DNA from: Nymphaea colorata
Lineage: Eukaryota > Streptophyta > Magnoliopsida > Nymphaeales > Nymphaeaceae
Assembly: GCF_008831285.2 (NCBI RefSeq)
Contig: NC_045142.1
Coordinates: 18,351,354 to 18,415,353 of the forward strand
Direction: 5' to 3'
DNA length: 64,000 nt
The position numbers and the translations under genes are program-made. This document shows, in pieces, positions 21,904 through 36,000 of the stretch. Position 1 is the first letter of the stretch; each line of letters starts with the position of its first letter. The notes under the pieces are model-generated. The model made no database searches, was not told the origin of the DNA, and saw nothing but the letters and a program-made list of their open reading frames with translations.

Positions 21904-24811
21904 TTGGTGTAATCTCTCCGCCTCTTGTTTCTAATCCATACATTGTAGGTCTACTGATGCAGGGATGACAAAAAAATGTAAAGGCTAAGCATGCGTCTTT
22001 TAGAAATGCTCAATACCAGGTTTGATGCATAGTAGATATTGGAGGAGTTTCTTCCTCTTGATGTGAGGATTTTCATAAAATGGTGTAGTTTGTATTCTGT
22101 CCATAAGAATTATTGCATGATCTTGTTGTTCATATCACGCTTTTATCCTTGCTGCAATCTCTCTCTGACAAGATTTCCCATTTGCTTAATTTTATGAATC
22201 AAGAGATGTACTCATGAAGGTTGATGTTGAATTTCGCTATTTGTGCAACATAGATGAACGGTGAGCAATGAAATTAGATGTACAACGTAATGTCTAAAGA
22301 GCTTGTTTAGAAATTTTTTTTCCCCTTGTAGATTAGTTCGACTCCATTTGGCCTTTGCTAATCAGGAATTTTCTGCAGTGTTCTATGAAGTGCAATGTCC
22401 CTTCTGGAAGTACGCTTTGTCATGCTGAACTAGGTCAAGACAATGTGAATATTCCCTGATAAATTTGCAAGAAAGATTTTAGAACTGAGAAACTGAAAAG
22501 GTTCAAGACCAAAGCAAATATCACAAATAAATGTCTATACCTGGCTTAGACATCTAACAGCAGTCTCTTCCTTTGGGCTCTGGGTATTGAAATTTCTCTG
22601 TCTATCAAACTGAAACATTTGTTCACATACTTTTTACGGACAGGTTTCTTGAATTGTAGAATTAGATGAGGAAATATCTTATTCTTCTTTTATAATATTT
22701 TCACATGCACCATTGTCACTGATTCCTCGAAGCTCTTCACGTCCATGCACCTTCGACCTGCTCAAAATAGGTCAGGCATCCTGTTGGAGATTGAGAATTT
22801 ACATGGATATAATGGTGATCAAGCTACAAATAATCACCATAGATTGATTACCATGTTATAATCTAAGTAAAATATCTGGTCAATCTTGAACTGAATGCAC
22901 CATCTAATTGATTTGGGATTATTCAGGGATTACTAGTGGGAAGAGTGAGTGCATAAATTGTCGCTTTACTTTTTCTTGATAGGCAACGTACGGACAGAAT
23001 CCTATACCAGCAAAGGGTCAACGTAGGTACTAAACATATGATTTTCTTCAACCTAAAGTTCTTTTAAGTCTTAACTCCCTACCCAGTTGGATGGAGCTCC
23101 TGTTGGCTCGCATGTCACGTTTCAGTTTAGCTGACATAAATTTAATGTTGCACTACACTGAGGGTGATTCTCCAAATCGAATTATGTGAAAACAGGACCT
23201 GATATTGAGTATAATGTGGTAGAAAATATTGAACCAAGTTTATGTGTACCAGAAGGCAGCCCTCCTGTATTTTTCAGCTGCACTTGGTCCAGTCACCCCT
23301 TTACATAAGGGCAAACTCAATACAGAAGATATAGATATAAAATGTCCTGCATCTTTAGGACAAAACTAGTGATGGTGGTAGTCATATTATCTGGACAACT
23401 ATTTGTGAGTAGTTAGCTACTTGTGACCTGAGACAATTTCTCTTCTTACTGTATCATACATTAACCATAGGTCAGCACTGTTTGATCGAACTACTAGTAA
23501 AGTTTATGGGAAGGTAGGAAAAGTGGACATGAATTTGCGTCATACATTATAGGGAAACACACACTCATTAGACCAATCCCTGCCATATGGTTGAAATGGG
23601 ACCACACTTATTTCTATAACACGGGCCTATAGCTAATCGCAGATACAGTTCCATAGCTTGAAGAAGGGGACATAAGGTTCTAAAAGAAGTCAGAAAGCTG
23701 AAAACATCTAGGACCTGCCTGCCTATACTTTTTTTTTATCAAGCGTGGCAGCATTAATTTGATTTTGACAGCTGACTTCCTTCCATTAGCCAGTTTATCA
23801 GAGCAAGATACTAGGTTCGTAAGTGGAGCTCAGTCAGCCCCCAGTTGGAACAGAGAAACTGTACCTTTTTAGGTACTAAGATCCTGATGACTCATAAGGT
23901 TTGATATGATTTGTCAGCCTCTTTTTTCTTCCATCAATGCTGAATATCATTAATTCAAAGGCATCTATCAACTCCTAAGTGCAATAGGGAAATGGATTCC
24001 CTGTTTTGCATTTACTGTACAGAATGCAGTATTTTATTTCCCCAGTAACAGGGGAAACGACTGTCTTTTAGATGTCTTTTAGATGTGTTAGGCTTGCTAA
24101 TCTGAACATAGGAAATTTTTATCGTATACCCTTTTCCTGTTTGTCCTTCATCAGGGAGTCCTGCTTTCCTCACCTTTGCTAAAGCTGACAGTGCAAATAC
24201 ACTGAACTTGTATGCATCGGCAAACATGGCTTCAGACTTCAGTCCAGCTCGCTGAAACTCAGGACCTCCACTAGTGCATCTTCACTCGTTGATAAACTTA
24301 CTTCCCCTAAAAGATGAGATTAGATGGAGATTCTCTATGTCGAGTTCATGGAAATTTAGATAATCTAATACTGTGGTTCGATGTTGATGTGCTACCTTTC
24401 ACTTTACCAAGAAATGTCTTCATATCAAATCACATGTTGCAACCTACAGGAAAAGAATTCCACCGCAAATGCTGGATGTAACCTCTGAGAAGCCCAAACT
24501 TTCTTGACGTTCCACTTTAATTTAGGAAAGCAAGAAACCGGACTCCACCTTGTGTAGAATGAAAATTCTCCAAAGGTGCATTTGATAGTCCCTTCCCTTG
24601 TTAGACCTATGCATCTAGGTGACATTTTTTTGCTAATGTGGCAAAAAGAATCCACACTAAAATGCATGGGTCCTATGAATCTGTCTCAAAATTGACTGAA
24701 ATTCATGGAACACTAAAGCTATCGTTTCACAAATCTGCCCCAATCCTTAAAGCATATTCACAAAATGCTGCCAAAGTACCCTAAAAAAATAGAGAGAAAG
24801 ATGGGGCTTGC
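21904..24811. other. Intergenic region, no gene recognised
   Basis: The first few hundred bases are probably the 3' UTR of the small gene. The remainder is unique-looking AT-rich sequence with scattered short open frames on the minus strand (24012-24227 and 24425-24667) that show no recognisable protein features. Confidence 0.4.
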
Positions 24812-25558
24812 AGTTAAGATATGGTTTGGGTCAAGTCAGACCCGACCCATTTTACCACACGCAGCACATGGGCGGTGGTAAACTTGTAATATTTATTGTT
24901 CTTTTGTGTATTTTATTTGTAACAGTTAAGTGTAATTAGTTTAAGTAATGACAAGGGGTGGGTGCACAGCCTAAGGCCCTCGTTTTTTTCTCTCCTTTCT
25001 TGTGTAGACTTATTCTCTTTTCTTCCTCTTGTGTCTTCTTTGAGACTCCATCCGGTGGCAATATATCAAAATATTACATGGTATCAAATTAGGTTTTGCC
25101 AATGAGAGTGTCTGGTATCTGATTTCTGCCCTAATCTCAAAACATTTGATTTCTGCCCTAATCTCAAAACAGCTGTTTTTTCTGCCCTTAATCTATCTGA
25201 TTTCTGCACTAATCCCAAAAGTGCTATTTTTCTGGCCAAATTTCCAAGGTAGTCTGTCCTAATTCCTAAAACTGCCGTGAGAATTTTTTTTTGCCCTAAT
25301 TTCCCAAGTCATCTGCCCTAATTCATTATCATGCCCTAATTTCTAAAGTCGTCTTTCCTAATTCCTATCCTTACTCGTATAGCCTCAAAATCCAAATATG
25401 GATCAAAACCACAACTCAACTTATCGTGTCGTCTAGTTTTCTCTCGCAACTCATCTCACAAAAACGAATCATACCAACTACTTAACATGAAAACATTAAA
25501 ATAGTTCCCTTTATCAAGAGTCCTTCTCTATGGACATCTCAATGACACTACACCTACA

Positions 25559-26922
25559 CCATCGAAATGGATCAAGTGAAGAATGCTATAGGGCAAGTCC
25601 AAAAAACCATCGCAGAGACCAATTCTGAATATGAGACGTGGATGGCTCATGATCAGTCTCTTGTTGCTACATTATCTCTACGCTATCAGATGAAGTTCTG
25701 GTAGATGTTGAGGATGACCTTTTAGCACTTGAGTTATGAATGTACTCGCTACTATATATTCTTAAGTATCAGAAGCGAGATTTCTGCTACTCAAGAGGCA
25801 GTTCCATGATATCAAGCGAGGAACATGGTTAGTTTTGGAGTACATACATGAAATAAAAAAAAATATCAGTGATCAACTTGTCATCATAGGACATCCAGCA
25901 AGGACAAGGTACAGTAGGCTCTGAGTGGATTGGGGTCAGATTTTGATATTTTCTGCACTGCTTTAGATGTGTTGTTAGTTCTTCCTTCTTTTGAAGACTT
26001 GAAAAGAAAATTGATTCAGCATGAAGCAAGTCATATGCAAAAACAAGAATTGCCTCCTCCTGACAGTCACAATGTATTGGTTTTGGTTACTACCACCCAC
26101 GCCTTGCAAGGAAGTCGTCCTACAGTTTGGAACTCATACGCAGCTATGGGGGGATGTACTTTTAAAAAATATTCTTGTCGTTCTGAACGTCAAGAAAAAT
26201 ATTATTTCTGTGTCAAAGCTCATTGATGATACTCATTCTTCTATTGAGTTTACTTTATCTTTTGTTTATGTCAATGATGCTCGAACCAAGAAGACATTCG
26301 TTGAGGGTATTCGCAAAGGAGACATGTACGTCATTGAAAAAGCTTCAAAAGTGGCCAAGTCATGTGTTTTAGATTTATCTTTTCCTAGTCAAAGTGAAGT
26401 CAATCTAACACAATATTATAAGTCATCCATTTGGCATAATCATTTAGCATGTGCTCAAACTGTCATATTTGTAAGAGTCATGTCTTACATTTTCAATCAA
26501 TAAAAAAACGAGCTTTGAAGTTATTTGATACCATATACTCTGATGTTTGGGGGTCTGCTCATATTTTTTCTTCGTTTGAGAGCAAATATTATGTTGTCCT
26601 TATTGATTCTTATTCACGCTACACATGGATCCACTTTATGAAAAGCAAACCCCAAACCCGAGGTTTTTTGCTTGTTCAGTCAATTTTTACCTTGGTCTGA
26701 AATGAATACTCATGGTGGGGGCAAGTTCATTTTCAATGAATTTACTAATTATTTACTAAATTATGCGATCACTAGATAAATTTACCACAACATAATAGTA
26801 TTGCTGAAAGAAAGCATAGACACATAGTTGAAAGTGCATTAAGTATAATGCATAACACAAATGTGCCTATGAATTTATGGATTGAAGTTTTCCATATTGT
26901 TGTTCATATCATTAATCAATTG
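25559..26922 (+). pseudogene. Copia gag and integrase remnant, 5' part
   Basis: Fragments in several frames match gag (25569 onward), then pre-integrase (VKKNIISVSKLIDDTHSS) and integrase (ESKYYVVLIDSYSRYTWIHF), with stops throughout. It stops abruptly at the insertion site in the integrase, after a word reading IINQL, and resumes after 29643 with SFFILYQEQP. Confidence 0.8.
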
Positions 26923-26923
26923 T

Positions 26924-29638
26924 TGTTTGCATCTTCAAAAATCTTTTGGTCGGTTTTTGGAGTGCTCCAGAAAAATGAAATTTTGTTTTGAAATGAGATA
27001 GAAAGAGACTAGCTTGTCGGCACGAAGATTGATCGTTGTTAGTGCCTTTACCAAGAGTAAGCAATCCAATGGCTATGTTTATCCTTGATGCATTTCATTT
27101 TGACTTAAACATATTTTTATTCTAAATGCGGTGTGTTGAAGATTTGATGTTTCAAAATTTTGAGAAGTTTTGAAAAATCATTTAAGATTATAAAACATTT
27201 TGATTTGAGAAAATTTTGAATTGGTAAATCTTTGCAAATATCGTTTGGAAACTTTTGAAGATCATCTTTTAAAGTCGATTTAGTGTTCTCTTAAGACTTT
27301 TAAATAAGTTTGAGATTTTGTTCTAATTCAATTACTACTAATTAGAGTTTCAGTTCATTTTCCTTAAGTTCTTTTAGAGATGTGTTTGTGATCATTCGTG
27401 ATGTTAAGTGAATGTGGATGTACGAGTTCATTGGCCCTACATAATTAGAAGCGAATCATCCATTCATATTATAACATTCATCTAAGTTTATCATTTTATA
27501 ATTGTCATAAATATTTTTGGTGAAAATAGAATTTTTTTTTAAAATAGAATGGAGTTGTAGACCATCAAGTATGATTTCATTATTGGGTCATTACTTAAGT
27601 TTTGGTCTTGGTGAAGTCGGCAAATGAAAAGATCTTAAGAGAAAAATATTCAAAAGAATGGAAAAAAGAAGACTTTAATATGAGAGGAATAGAGAGAAAG
27701 AGATTTTGAAAATTACAAAAATAAAGGATTATATATATATATATATAAGGAAGTATCAAATTGATGGAGAGGAAGAAGAAGATTTAGAGAGAGAGAGAGA
27801 AATACATGTATATATTCATATGTACATGTATGAAAATTTGTAAAAAATGTGTTAAATCATAAAAAGAGAATGACAAAGAAGGATAGTCGTGTGCACATAT
27901 ACGTATATGACATGTATATATGTATATGTCTTCATAAGAGTTAAAATCAAGAAACGACTTGAAAATGTTGGACTTCAATTTTTTTATTAAGGCCGGAGAG
28001 AAACTTAGACTCATGCACAAGTTTAGGCTAAGCGTCTAAGGCCTCATTAGAGAGGGTATTCGCTTTTGAAAATCATTTGGAAAACATGTCAAACAACGTA
28101 ATAAAACACTCAATGGGGTTTCTAAGATTAAGAAAGAAACTAAATGTGAGAATGACATGAAAATGCATTTTAACATGTATATTTGTGAATGACTTTCTCG
28201 AGTTGAACAAATCTCAACCTTAAAAATCAACATAAGAATGAAGAAATTTCAACCCCAAACACTCATTCTCAGCGTGCACTTGCTCATTAATTAAAGAAAC
28301 TTAATACATCATGTATAAACATCATCTCAAGCATAAACGACGAGTAAAACAATATAACAAGTATATTTTTAGAAGAAAAAAAAGAATTTATTTCACACTG
28401 CTCATACTATCGGTGAACTCAAGATGTATCTCTTTACTCCGGATAGAAAATCATTAAAGCTTTCTTGCACGGTCATGGGGAGGTGGCAAAAAGAAATGAA
28501 AAGTGGATTACATACCTCTAATATCTCCTCTTGCTCATTTGAAAAGGATAAGAAGAGCTAAGGAGAAAACTCTAAGTCTTCAAGTGAGAAAGCGTTAGAG
28601 GTTCTCCAAGAATTCGTCCATGGTTAAGAGGGAAGATTGTAAAGGTATTTATAAAGAGTTTTGAAGCCAAAACTCAAAATTTGTATTTTTTTAATTTAAC
28701 TAAATCTTTATGCAAATTCCAAGTATTTTTTAATAATTTTAAATTTTTTTAAAAATCGGCCTTGGCCAAGTGGGATTGACCATTAGGTTGCAAATATCCG
28801 GTGTGGGCAGCACTATTGCCCACCTAGGCGGTTTTTGCATCAAAATGGGGCCTGCCTAGCGCACAGGCCCCGGCTCTGTTGCTGCCGCTCGCCAGGTGTG
28901 CGCCTGGCGCATCGGCAAATGGCGTGGAGCAGCGGGATTGCGTTCGTGCTTTGCGCGCACGCGACCACACGGCGCGTGAGCGCTCGTCGCGCTTGACCGC
29001 CCGTGCGGTCGCGTGATCGCCCATGCGGTCGCGGGCGATTGATTTTTTTTTTAAAAATAAAACAAAACAAAAATGAAATAACATGAATAAAAAACATAAA
29101 ACATTTTCTTTTAAATATGTATAAAAATGGTTTTCGTTACAAATGAGGGGCCGACTTTGTTTTAAATGATTTCAAACTTGTTTTAGATCTGAATTTGGTT
29201 CAATTGGTCACTGATGCATTCACTGAGTGGTTTAAGCTCGAAAACACATTTTTGGCACGAAGACGAGACATAAAACAGATGAAAGGTTTGTGCATGCGAG
29301 CGTGGCGCTCGTTAGCATCAAACTTTGTCGTTTTGATCTCAACTTTGGGTTTTAAGTTTGAAATGCTCGATTTAGATCTAGACTTGGGTTTTGGATTTAA
29401 TTTAGATCCGAAAAATAGATTTTGGATTTGAATCTCACGTCTAAAGTTGGGTTTTGAATTTGAATTTTGTGTTTGGGTTTGGACATGAGTTTAGAAATTC
29501 ATTTTGGATCGAATAGTCGCAAATTTATTTTCGGTCTAGGATTGGGCTTAGGGTCTAAACTTTAAATCCAAATAAATGAAAATTTCGTTGGGGTGAAAAT
29601 AAAATACAACCTTTTTGGAAAAAATTAAAGTGATAACA
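26924..29638. mobile_element. TG...CA insertion in copia integrase, probable solo LTR (2.7 kb)
   Basis: The interrupted copia reading continues on both sides, which fixes the insertion site. The insert starts TGTTTGCATC and ends GTGATAACA, and is flanked by ATTGT (26919-26923) and ACTGT (29639-29643), a 5-bp target duplication with one mismatch. No transposase or reverse transcriptase is seen. The interior has TA and GA runs, a strongly GC-rich patch near 28840-29040, and a long tract repeating GGATTT/GGTTTT words near 29340-29560. Its length and termini suit a long LTR left after recombination, probably gypsy-type by inference. Confidence 0.55.
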
Positions 29639-29643
29639 ACTGT

Positions 29644-31790
29644 CATTGTCTTACTTGAAGGGAAATCTTCATTCTTTATTTTATATCAAGAACAACCAAA
29701 TTTTGATGAAGTGCATGTTTTTTGATGTGTCTGTTATGTCTATGTTGATGTTTCCTTGATAAATAAGTTTCAAGATCGAATTGTTATGTGCAGAATTGTG
29801 GGTTATGCAAAAAATTATAAAGACTGCATGCGTGCATATTTCATGACATGTTTTTTATGAGCTCAGGTTGAAGGACTTAAAAGAGCCATATGCCACATTC
29901 AATGCAAAGGATAATACATATGATCCATGGCTGAATTGTGAAATATTAGGCCAAGGAGCAGATGCATGCCTCGCACACTGTGACAAAATTATTGACGAAT
30001 TTGAGGCAACCTCAAATACTCAGATGGACAGCGCACCTCCATCTGCTCAGACGAACACCACGTTATCACCTAGTCATTTTTCAGGAATGGTATATACTTG
30101 ATTATCAATTAGAGCAACCACTCCAGAAACTGTCATTACTTGCCCACGTAAATCAGAACGTGTGTGCCACCTTATTGATAGTGGATAAGTTTTGATAACT
30201 TCTATTTAGATTTTCAGCTTTTTTTTATGATAGGATTGAGCAAAAGTATAGAGCCAAAATATTTTGAGCACGCATGCAAGAGCAAATATTGGATCCGAAA
30301 TGGTTACTTTAAATGAATGTTAAAACTTGAGAGGTTGTTCATCGACTAGGATGATAAGAATGTAGTGGGTTCAAAATAGATTTACAAACTCAAATATAAA
30401 CTAAATAGAAGTATTGATAGATATAAGGTTCACCTTGTGGCCAGATGCTTCACCCAATAGTACATGGAAGATTATGTTGAGACTTTTGAGTCTAATTATC
30501 AAGATGGAAAAGTTCTAGGTTGTCATTTCTCTTGCAATCTCACATGGATGGACCTTCTATCAATTGAATGTTAAAAATGTTTTTCTCCATGGTTTTTTAA
30601 AAGAAGAAGTATGCATGAGACAACCTCCAGGTTCTGATACCAATGATCCAACTCAATAGGTGTGTAAGTTACAAAAATCATTATATGGGTTTAAGCAAGC
30701 GTCTCGCTCATGGTTCGATAGATTCATGTACAGTGCAACATGCTTTTCTCAAAAGTTCACTTGACTATTCCTTATTCGTATGTCATATGGATAAAATTAC
30801 AACTTGGCTACTCATATATGTATATGACATAATTTTTATTGGAAATTTTCCATGTCATATATTTCATGTTAATGAAGTGTTGAAACAACAATTCAAGATG
30901 AAAGATAAACAACAATTCAAGATGAAAGATCTTGGGGAACTCCAGTATTTTTTGGGTGTTGAGCTTGATAGAAAGGATGATATGTTGACTCTTACGCAGT
31001 ACAAATATACTCTTGATATATTGGATTGAGCATGTATGACAAATTGCAAGCTCATAATTACTCCTGATATTCTCAACACAAAATTGAATGTCTTTGATAG
31101 GAGTTATTCATACTCAAACCTTAGTTTTTATCGGAGTATAGTTGACGTGTTGCAATATCTCACCTTCACAAGCCCAGACATAGTATATGCAATTTGTGCA
31201 TGCACCCACAAAAGGACATATGGATGCTATTAAAAACATTTTGCACTATCTTAAGACTACTTTGGAGAATGGAGTCATCTACACAAGGAAGTCTACTGTT
31301 TTGAATAGACATATCATTTCCACTTATACCGATGCAAATTAGGCATGTGACCCAGATGATAGACGATCAGTTTCAGGTTATTGTATCTTCCTTAACTCTA
31401 ATCTTGTTTGCTGGAGCAGCAAAAAGCAACGTGCAGTTGCTAAATCGAGCACTCAGACATAATATAGGGTCATGGCTGTCGGCACAGCTGAAGCTTCATG
31501 ATTGTACCATCTTCTTGAGGAACTCTCCCTCTTCATTGCTTAGTCATTTCTATTTTGCAATAACCAAAGTGCTACAAAATTACATTCAATCATATCCCAC
31601 ATACACACTAAGCATATAGAGATTGATCTATAAAGATTGATCAACGCTTCATTCGCCAGAAGGTTGAGGAAAGCGAAATTGTTCCCACTTATATATTCAT
31701 GTCTCAACAACAAGTGACTGATCTATTTACCAAAAGTCTTACAGGGCATCGTTATGGGAATTGAAAAACAAGTTGTACATAATTAATCGG
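29644..31790 (+). pseudogene. Copia integrase end, RT and RNase H remnant
   Basis: Resumes with EQPNFDEVHVF then CVCYVYVDVSL, continues through the integrase tail (29870-30101), reverse transcriptase pieces near 30370-31029 (FFLGVELDR-like, TLTQYKYTLDILD), and RNase H pieces to about 31780. It is full of stops and frame changes. Confidence 0.8.
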
Positions 31791-31793
31791 GGT

Positions 31794-32053
31794 TGTTAAG
31801 ATATGGTTCGGGTTAAGTCAAACATGGCACATTTTCACCACACACAGCACATGGACACTGGACAGTGGCAAACTTGTAATATTTATTATTCTTTTGTTTA
31901 TTTTATTTATAACAGTTAAATATAATTAGTTTAAGTAATGACAAGGGGCAGGTCCTCACCCTAAGGCCCTTGTTTTTCTTCTCTCTCCCTCTTCCTCTCG
32001 TGTTCGTGCCTTCTGTGAGACTCCATCCAGTTGTAATATATCAAAATCTTACA
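31794..32053 (+). repeat. 3' LTR of old copia element
   Basis: Starts TGTTAAGATATGG and ends AATCTTACA. It pairs with 24812-25078, with many substitutions and small indels, indicating an old insertion. Confidence 0.8.
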
Positions 32054-32922
32054 AAAACAGCATGCCCTGAGCAACCAAACAACCTCCAAGGACTTCAAGG
32101 AGTTCTCCAATCATATTTCCATACTAGAAAAGGGTAATGTCCCCTCTGTTGCTTGGAATAGAAGAATCAGAAAACTCATGGAGACGTTTTTGTCATGAAT
32201 TTTGTCTCCGAAAATCACATTCCCCTGCATTTCTCGGCTTTCTTTCTTGAACCTCTCCAAGTTTTCCGCATTTCGAATGCCTAACCAATGCCAACCAGGT
32301 CTCCTCCAAAAGCGGCCTTCTCGTAAGGAAAAAAAGAGACAAAAAGGAAAACAGATGGCGTTCCACATGGACATAAAGGTAAACCGTCTTCGAGCAGACA
32401 CACGTCCAAAGTCCATGGAGCATTAGGAAGACGCATCAAGCAGCTTGTCTCATAGACCCAAGAAAATGGGCACCGTAAGCCTCTCTCCGTTCTGACTCGT
32501 CTCCTTGCTCCTCAGCAGGAAAGGAAAAAAAGAGAAGAAAAAGCAGAGTATTCAGGAACCACATAGTTGAGAAATTGATGAAAACGAACTATTATACATA
32601 AGTTAATATTTTACAGAGTTTCTCCTTCAGCGATCACGCAATTGAGAAACTAATGGCAGCTACTGTACATTGGTTACATATTTAACTTTTACCTAGTTTT
32701 GCAGGACTTGATGAACCAAGCACATGCTAAACGTAACTATACAAGGAGATTGCTCGACAACACCGGACACCAACAACCAGCTGCCCACCGAATCATGTCT
32801 CAATCATCTCGAAGGTGATCAGACCATTTTCATGGAACAGCACGTAGCAGCCGACTCCAGCAATCAGTATCAGACCTCAAAAGGTGCAGTAAGGAGACTC
32901 CATTACCCTTGCATAAGGCTAG
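32054..32922. other. Spacer downstream of REV3
   Basis: No gene is supported; short open frames on both strands near 32111-32426 overlap each other and look random. This is presumably the REV3 3' UTR and beyond. Confidence 0.4.
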
Positions 32923-33096
32923 TTAGAACCACTCGACCATGCATTTTGGATAAAATCCAGCCTCTGACGCAACCGTACAGACAGCCTGCAGCTCTTTCTG
33001 AATTTTTCGCCGTTCATAGAATACAGGACATGCAAGTGACGTACATTTGACACCACTTTCTGTGATCCAATCACCACCGCCGCAATGCCTGCATAT
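32923..33096 (-). CDS. REV3: REV3 exon h (second Cys cluster and stop)
   Basis: Encodes [34 protein letters not shown] and ends KCMVEWF-stop. In Pol zeta this second Cys cluster binds an Fe-S cluster and the accessory subunits. The acceptor is GATGCAG. Confidence 0.93.
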   Translation of the reverse strand: MCRHCGGGDWITESGVKCTSLACPVFYERRKIQKELQAVCTVASEAGFYPKCMVEWF

Positions 33097-36000
33097 CTGC
33101 ATCGAGGAAATAAGCTATCATCAATTTCAGAAGGGGAACCGTCGTGATTCAACATGCTCTCTGTTGTGCAATTACATATATCGTCTCCGTCATTCAAACT
33201 CCCAATAGGAACCCAGCCCTCTTAACACTATAAGGACCCACCCATCCAGTCAAAGCCATTTCACTTCCTAATAGAAGTGCTAATCCGCATGGCTCAGGCC
33301 CTTGAAAATTCCAATTCCGTCCTTAGCTGAGACTCAATAAAAGGGTAAAAAACATAAAAACTTAAAATGTGAAAGGAAGCTAATTGAAGCACATCAGAAA
33401 AAATTAAACCTTCTCCCAACATTGTAATCCTTCTACACATCAAAAAGAAAAATGGATGTTTCCACTTCAGCAGCCGCCTGGGCTACATTGAAATGTAGGT
33501 GCCAAAACAGATATGAAGAAAAAGTTTCTTAAATCATGATTAAGCTCCAACCATTGAGCAGCCTGGTTCAGATGATTGGAACACAGCCTGAAGTCTGTGC
33601 CTAACTATGGCTTGGAATTTGGGCAAGTTGGCACCTTTATTGGTCTCAAGACAAGCAGCAGGTACATGTCATGACAATCCGAATTCTGAAGCAATACATG
33701 CTGACAATAACAAAAAGTAAAGAAGGTACAAACAACTAACGCACTTTTATCTCAGAACTCACATCTCATGTGTCAAATTAACACAATAGGGATCCAACCT
33801 GATTCTTGCACTACAATCTCAAGTTTTATTCCAAAGCACTTTTCAAAATTTAACCTAAAGATGTGTTCTTGGAATGGTAAATTTGGTTTCCAAAGTAAGA
33901 TTTTTGAAATATATGAAGTATTCGATCGTTAAATTTCTGAACCTGTAAGATCCTATTTACACATTAAAATAGACTGATGCATAATGTGTAGTTTCGAACC
34001 AATGAGAGAATTCTGGAAAAAAAATTATCCAAAAATTAACAGACAAGTCTACTTGCATAATTTTTTAGAGTTCCATCTCAGTCAAATCCATTCTCTTAGG
34101 GAATCCCGTAAATTGAAGATAGAAGTTCCACAAGTTTTCTTAACCAGGATATTGCAACTCTTAAAAGAGCAAAGTTTCAACAAAAGCTGTTGGAAAAATT
34201 TGTGCATCAAATCAAAAGCAAAATCAGAGATAAGCTTACTGCAGTTAGGTGTTGGATATCATGTTCCAATCTTGCAGTTGTGCCAGTCATACATGTGGCA
34301 ACTACAGGCCCCTTCTTGGAGCAACTGTCACATACAAGGGTTCTTCCTTGTATGATTTCTCCACATATGGTGCAGTGCCTTGATGTATAGTAGTTGTCTA
34401 TTCTAGTTCTGCCCACCTTAGAGTAGATTCTTCCCTTTGGAACATTTCCACATACTGCAAAGCGCTTGGCCAAGGTCGGGCGAACTGGCCGTGGCATTTC
34501 AGAGAACCATCGGTTCAAATCCACCCCAAGAAGTCCAAAAACTCTTTGCAAGGGTGGGATGATCTGCTTCTTAATATAGTATAAATCATTTAGTGTATAT
34601 GGGGAGCTTATATCCAAAACATCCAATGGATCAACAACCAAGTCAATCAACCGAGCTCCAGGTTCCCCATGGACCACAATATATGGTATCCGATCACCAT
34701 AACGAGGTTCTGCCCTAGGATCAGCTCTCATTGCTTTCATGGCAACAATAGCTGCCGGTGGGAGTGAAGAAGTCCTGGAACTGTAAGTTCCCAAACGAAC
34801 CTCTTTCGATAATACAAAATCCTGAAGTGACACCTTACCACACAAAATTCTCGTCCACTGCCGCTGCAAATATGCTTTTACCTGTGTAAGTTCCAAGCAC
34901 CAAAACCAAAAGTTAGATGCAAATGATCATGTCATTAAGCATAATTCTTCATGTATATCAGCAACAGAAAGGCAGACAACAGGACTTAGGATTTTGTGAA
35001 AACTGATCACTGATCAGGCTATCGAGGAGCCACAGTAATAAACACAAGGTGGCTTGGACATCTTAATCACCAACCATCTTGCAACTTTTTTTGTTTTACT
35101 TATCACACTACAGTGTTGAACATTTTTTATGTAGAAAAGTGTCTGTAAATTAGAGCACAATACAGTAGCTGAATACAAAAAGCCTCACCTTTTTTCATCT
35201 CATATATATAAAGAACTGTGTAATAGGAAAGACACAAATGACCATCTAGTTCAGAAAATAGCTCTCAACCAGCAGTTCCATCAATTATAGTTCATGAAAA
35301 TCATTAAAATAATGGTAAAATATAATCACAGAAATCCTTCTCAGTTTTTTATCAACAAGGTCTTTCTCAAGTATTTCTCAGCAAAGTTGTTTTCCCTGGG
35401 AAAATATCCAGAATTCAAAAGTCGGAAAAGATACAGAATAAGGAACGAAAATTTTCCACTAATTTCATTATCAATTTTTAAAATAAAAAAGAAAACAAAA
35501 ACATAGACTAAAAATTACATCAATAATGATTATTTGTAGAAGAAGAGACGTAGCAGAAACATGTTGCAAAATCATTACAAGAAATATTTTGGCAACATTT
35601 TGAAAATATCACAGAATTTTCCAGTCAGAAGGCATTCTATGCTGTTTTGGCAATAAAAGCACAGTATGTTCACAATATCACCAACATTTGTGACAATGTG
35701 TAAAATGATCTGTTCACCCTCAAAAAGAAAAAAGGACGTTTTTACCTTTTCTTTAAACATCCTCTCTCTCTCTCTCTCTCTCAGACACACACAGCAAACC
35801 CTTTGATGCTGAGAGGGTTCATAAAATTTTCAAGCTTGTTTAGCTGATGAACCTTTGGAGAAAGGAATAAACTATAACGGAGCGGATTCTGCTGATAGTG
35901 ATTCTTCTAGCATTTATAATGTGCTTTAATTTGAAGGATTCATGTGATTATCGATACTCTGATCCCATCAGGATCATCAATTTCATCGTAGAGAAGAATG

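Larger units (their letters stand above)
24812..32053 (+). mobile_element. Old Ty1/copia element interrupted by a 2.7-kb insertion
   Basis: LTR-like repeats at 24812-25078 and 31794-32053 share GTTAAGATATGG at the start and ATATCAAAAT.TTACA at the end but are clearly diverged. A primer-site remnant TGGTATCAAATTA follows the left copy. The inside reads gag (EYETWMAHDQSLVA), integrase (YVNDARTKKTF, FDTIYSDVWGS), reverse transcriptase (LGELQYFLGVELDR) and RNase H remnants, all with many stops. The same domains occur in the element at 58640-63603, so they are one family. The gag-protease junction is deleted near 26060-26150. No target duplication was found. Subtracting the insertion at 26924-29638 leaves about 4.5 kb. 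Confidence 0.85.

Noticed and set aside
28824-29097. Overlapping minus-strand Arg/Ala-rich frames
   Set aside because: They reflect the local GC-rich patch in the 2.7-kb insert; two frames are open for the same reason and neither shows a domain.
34207-34896. Free-standing gene for a 229-residue Cys-cluster protein
   Set aside because: Its splice borders and phase make it REV3 exon g; the ends of the open frame are intron sequence.
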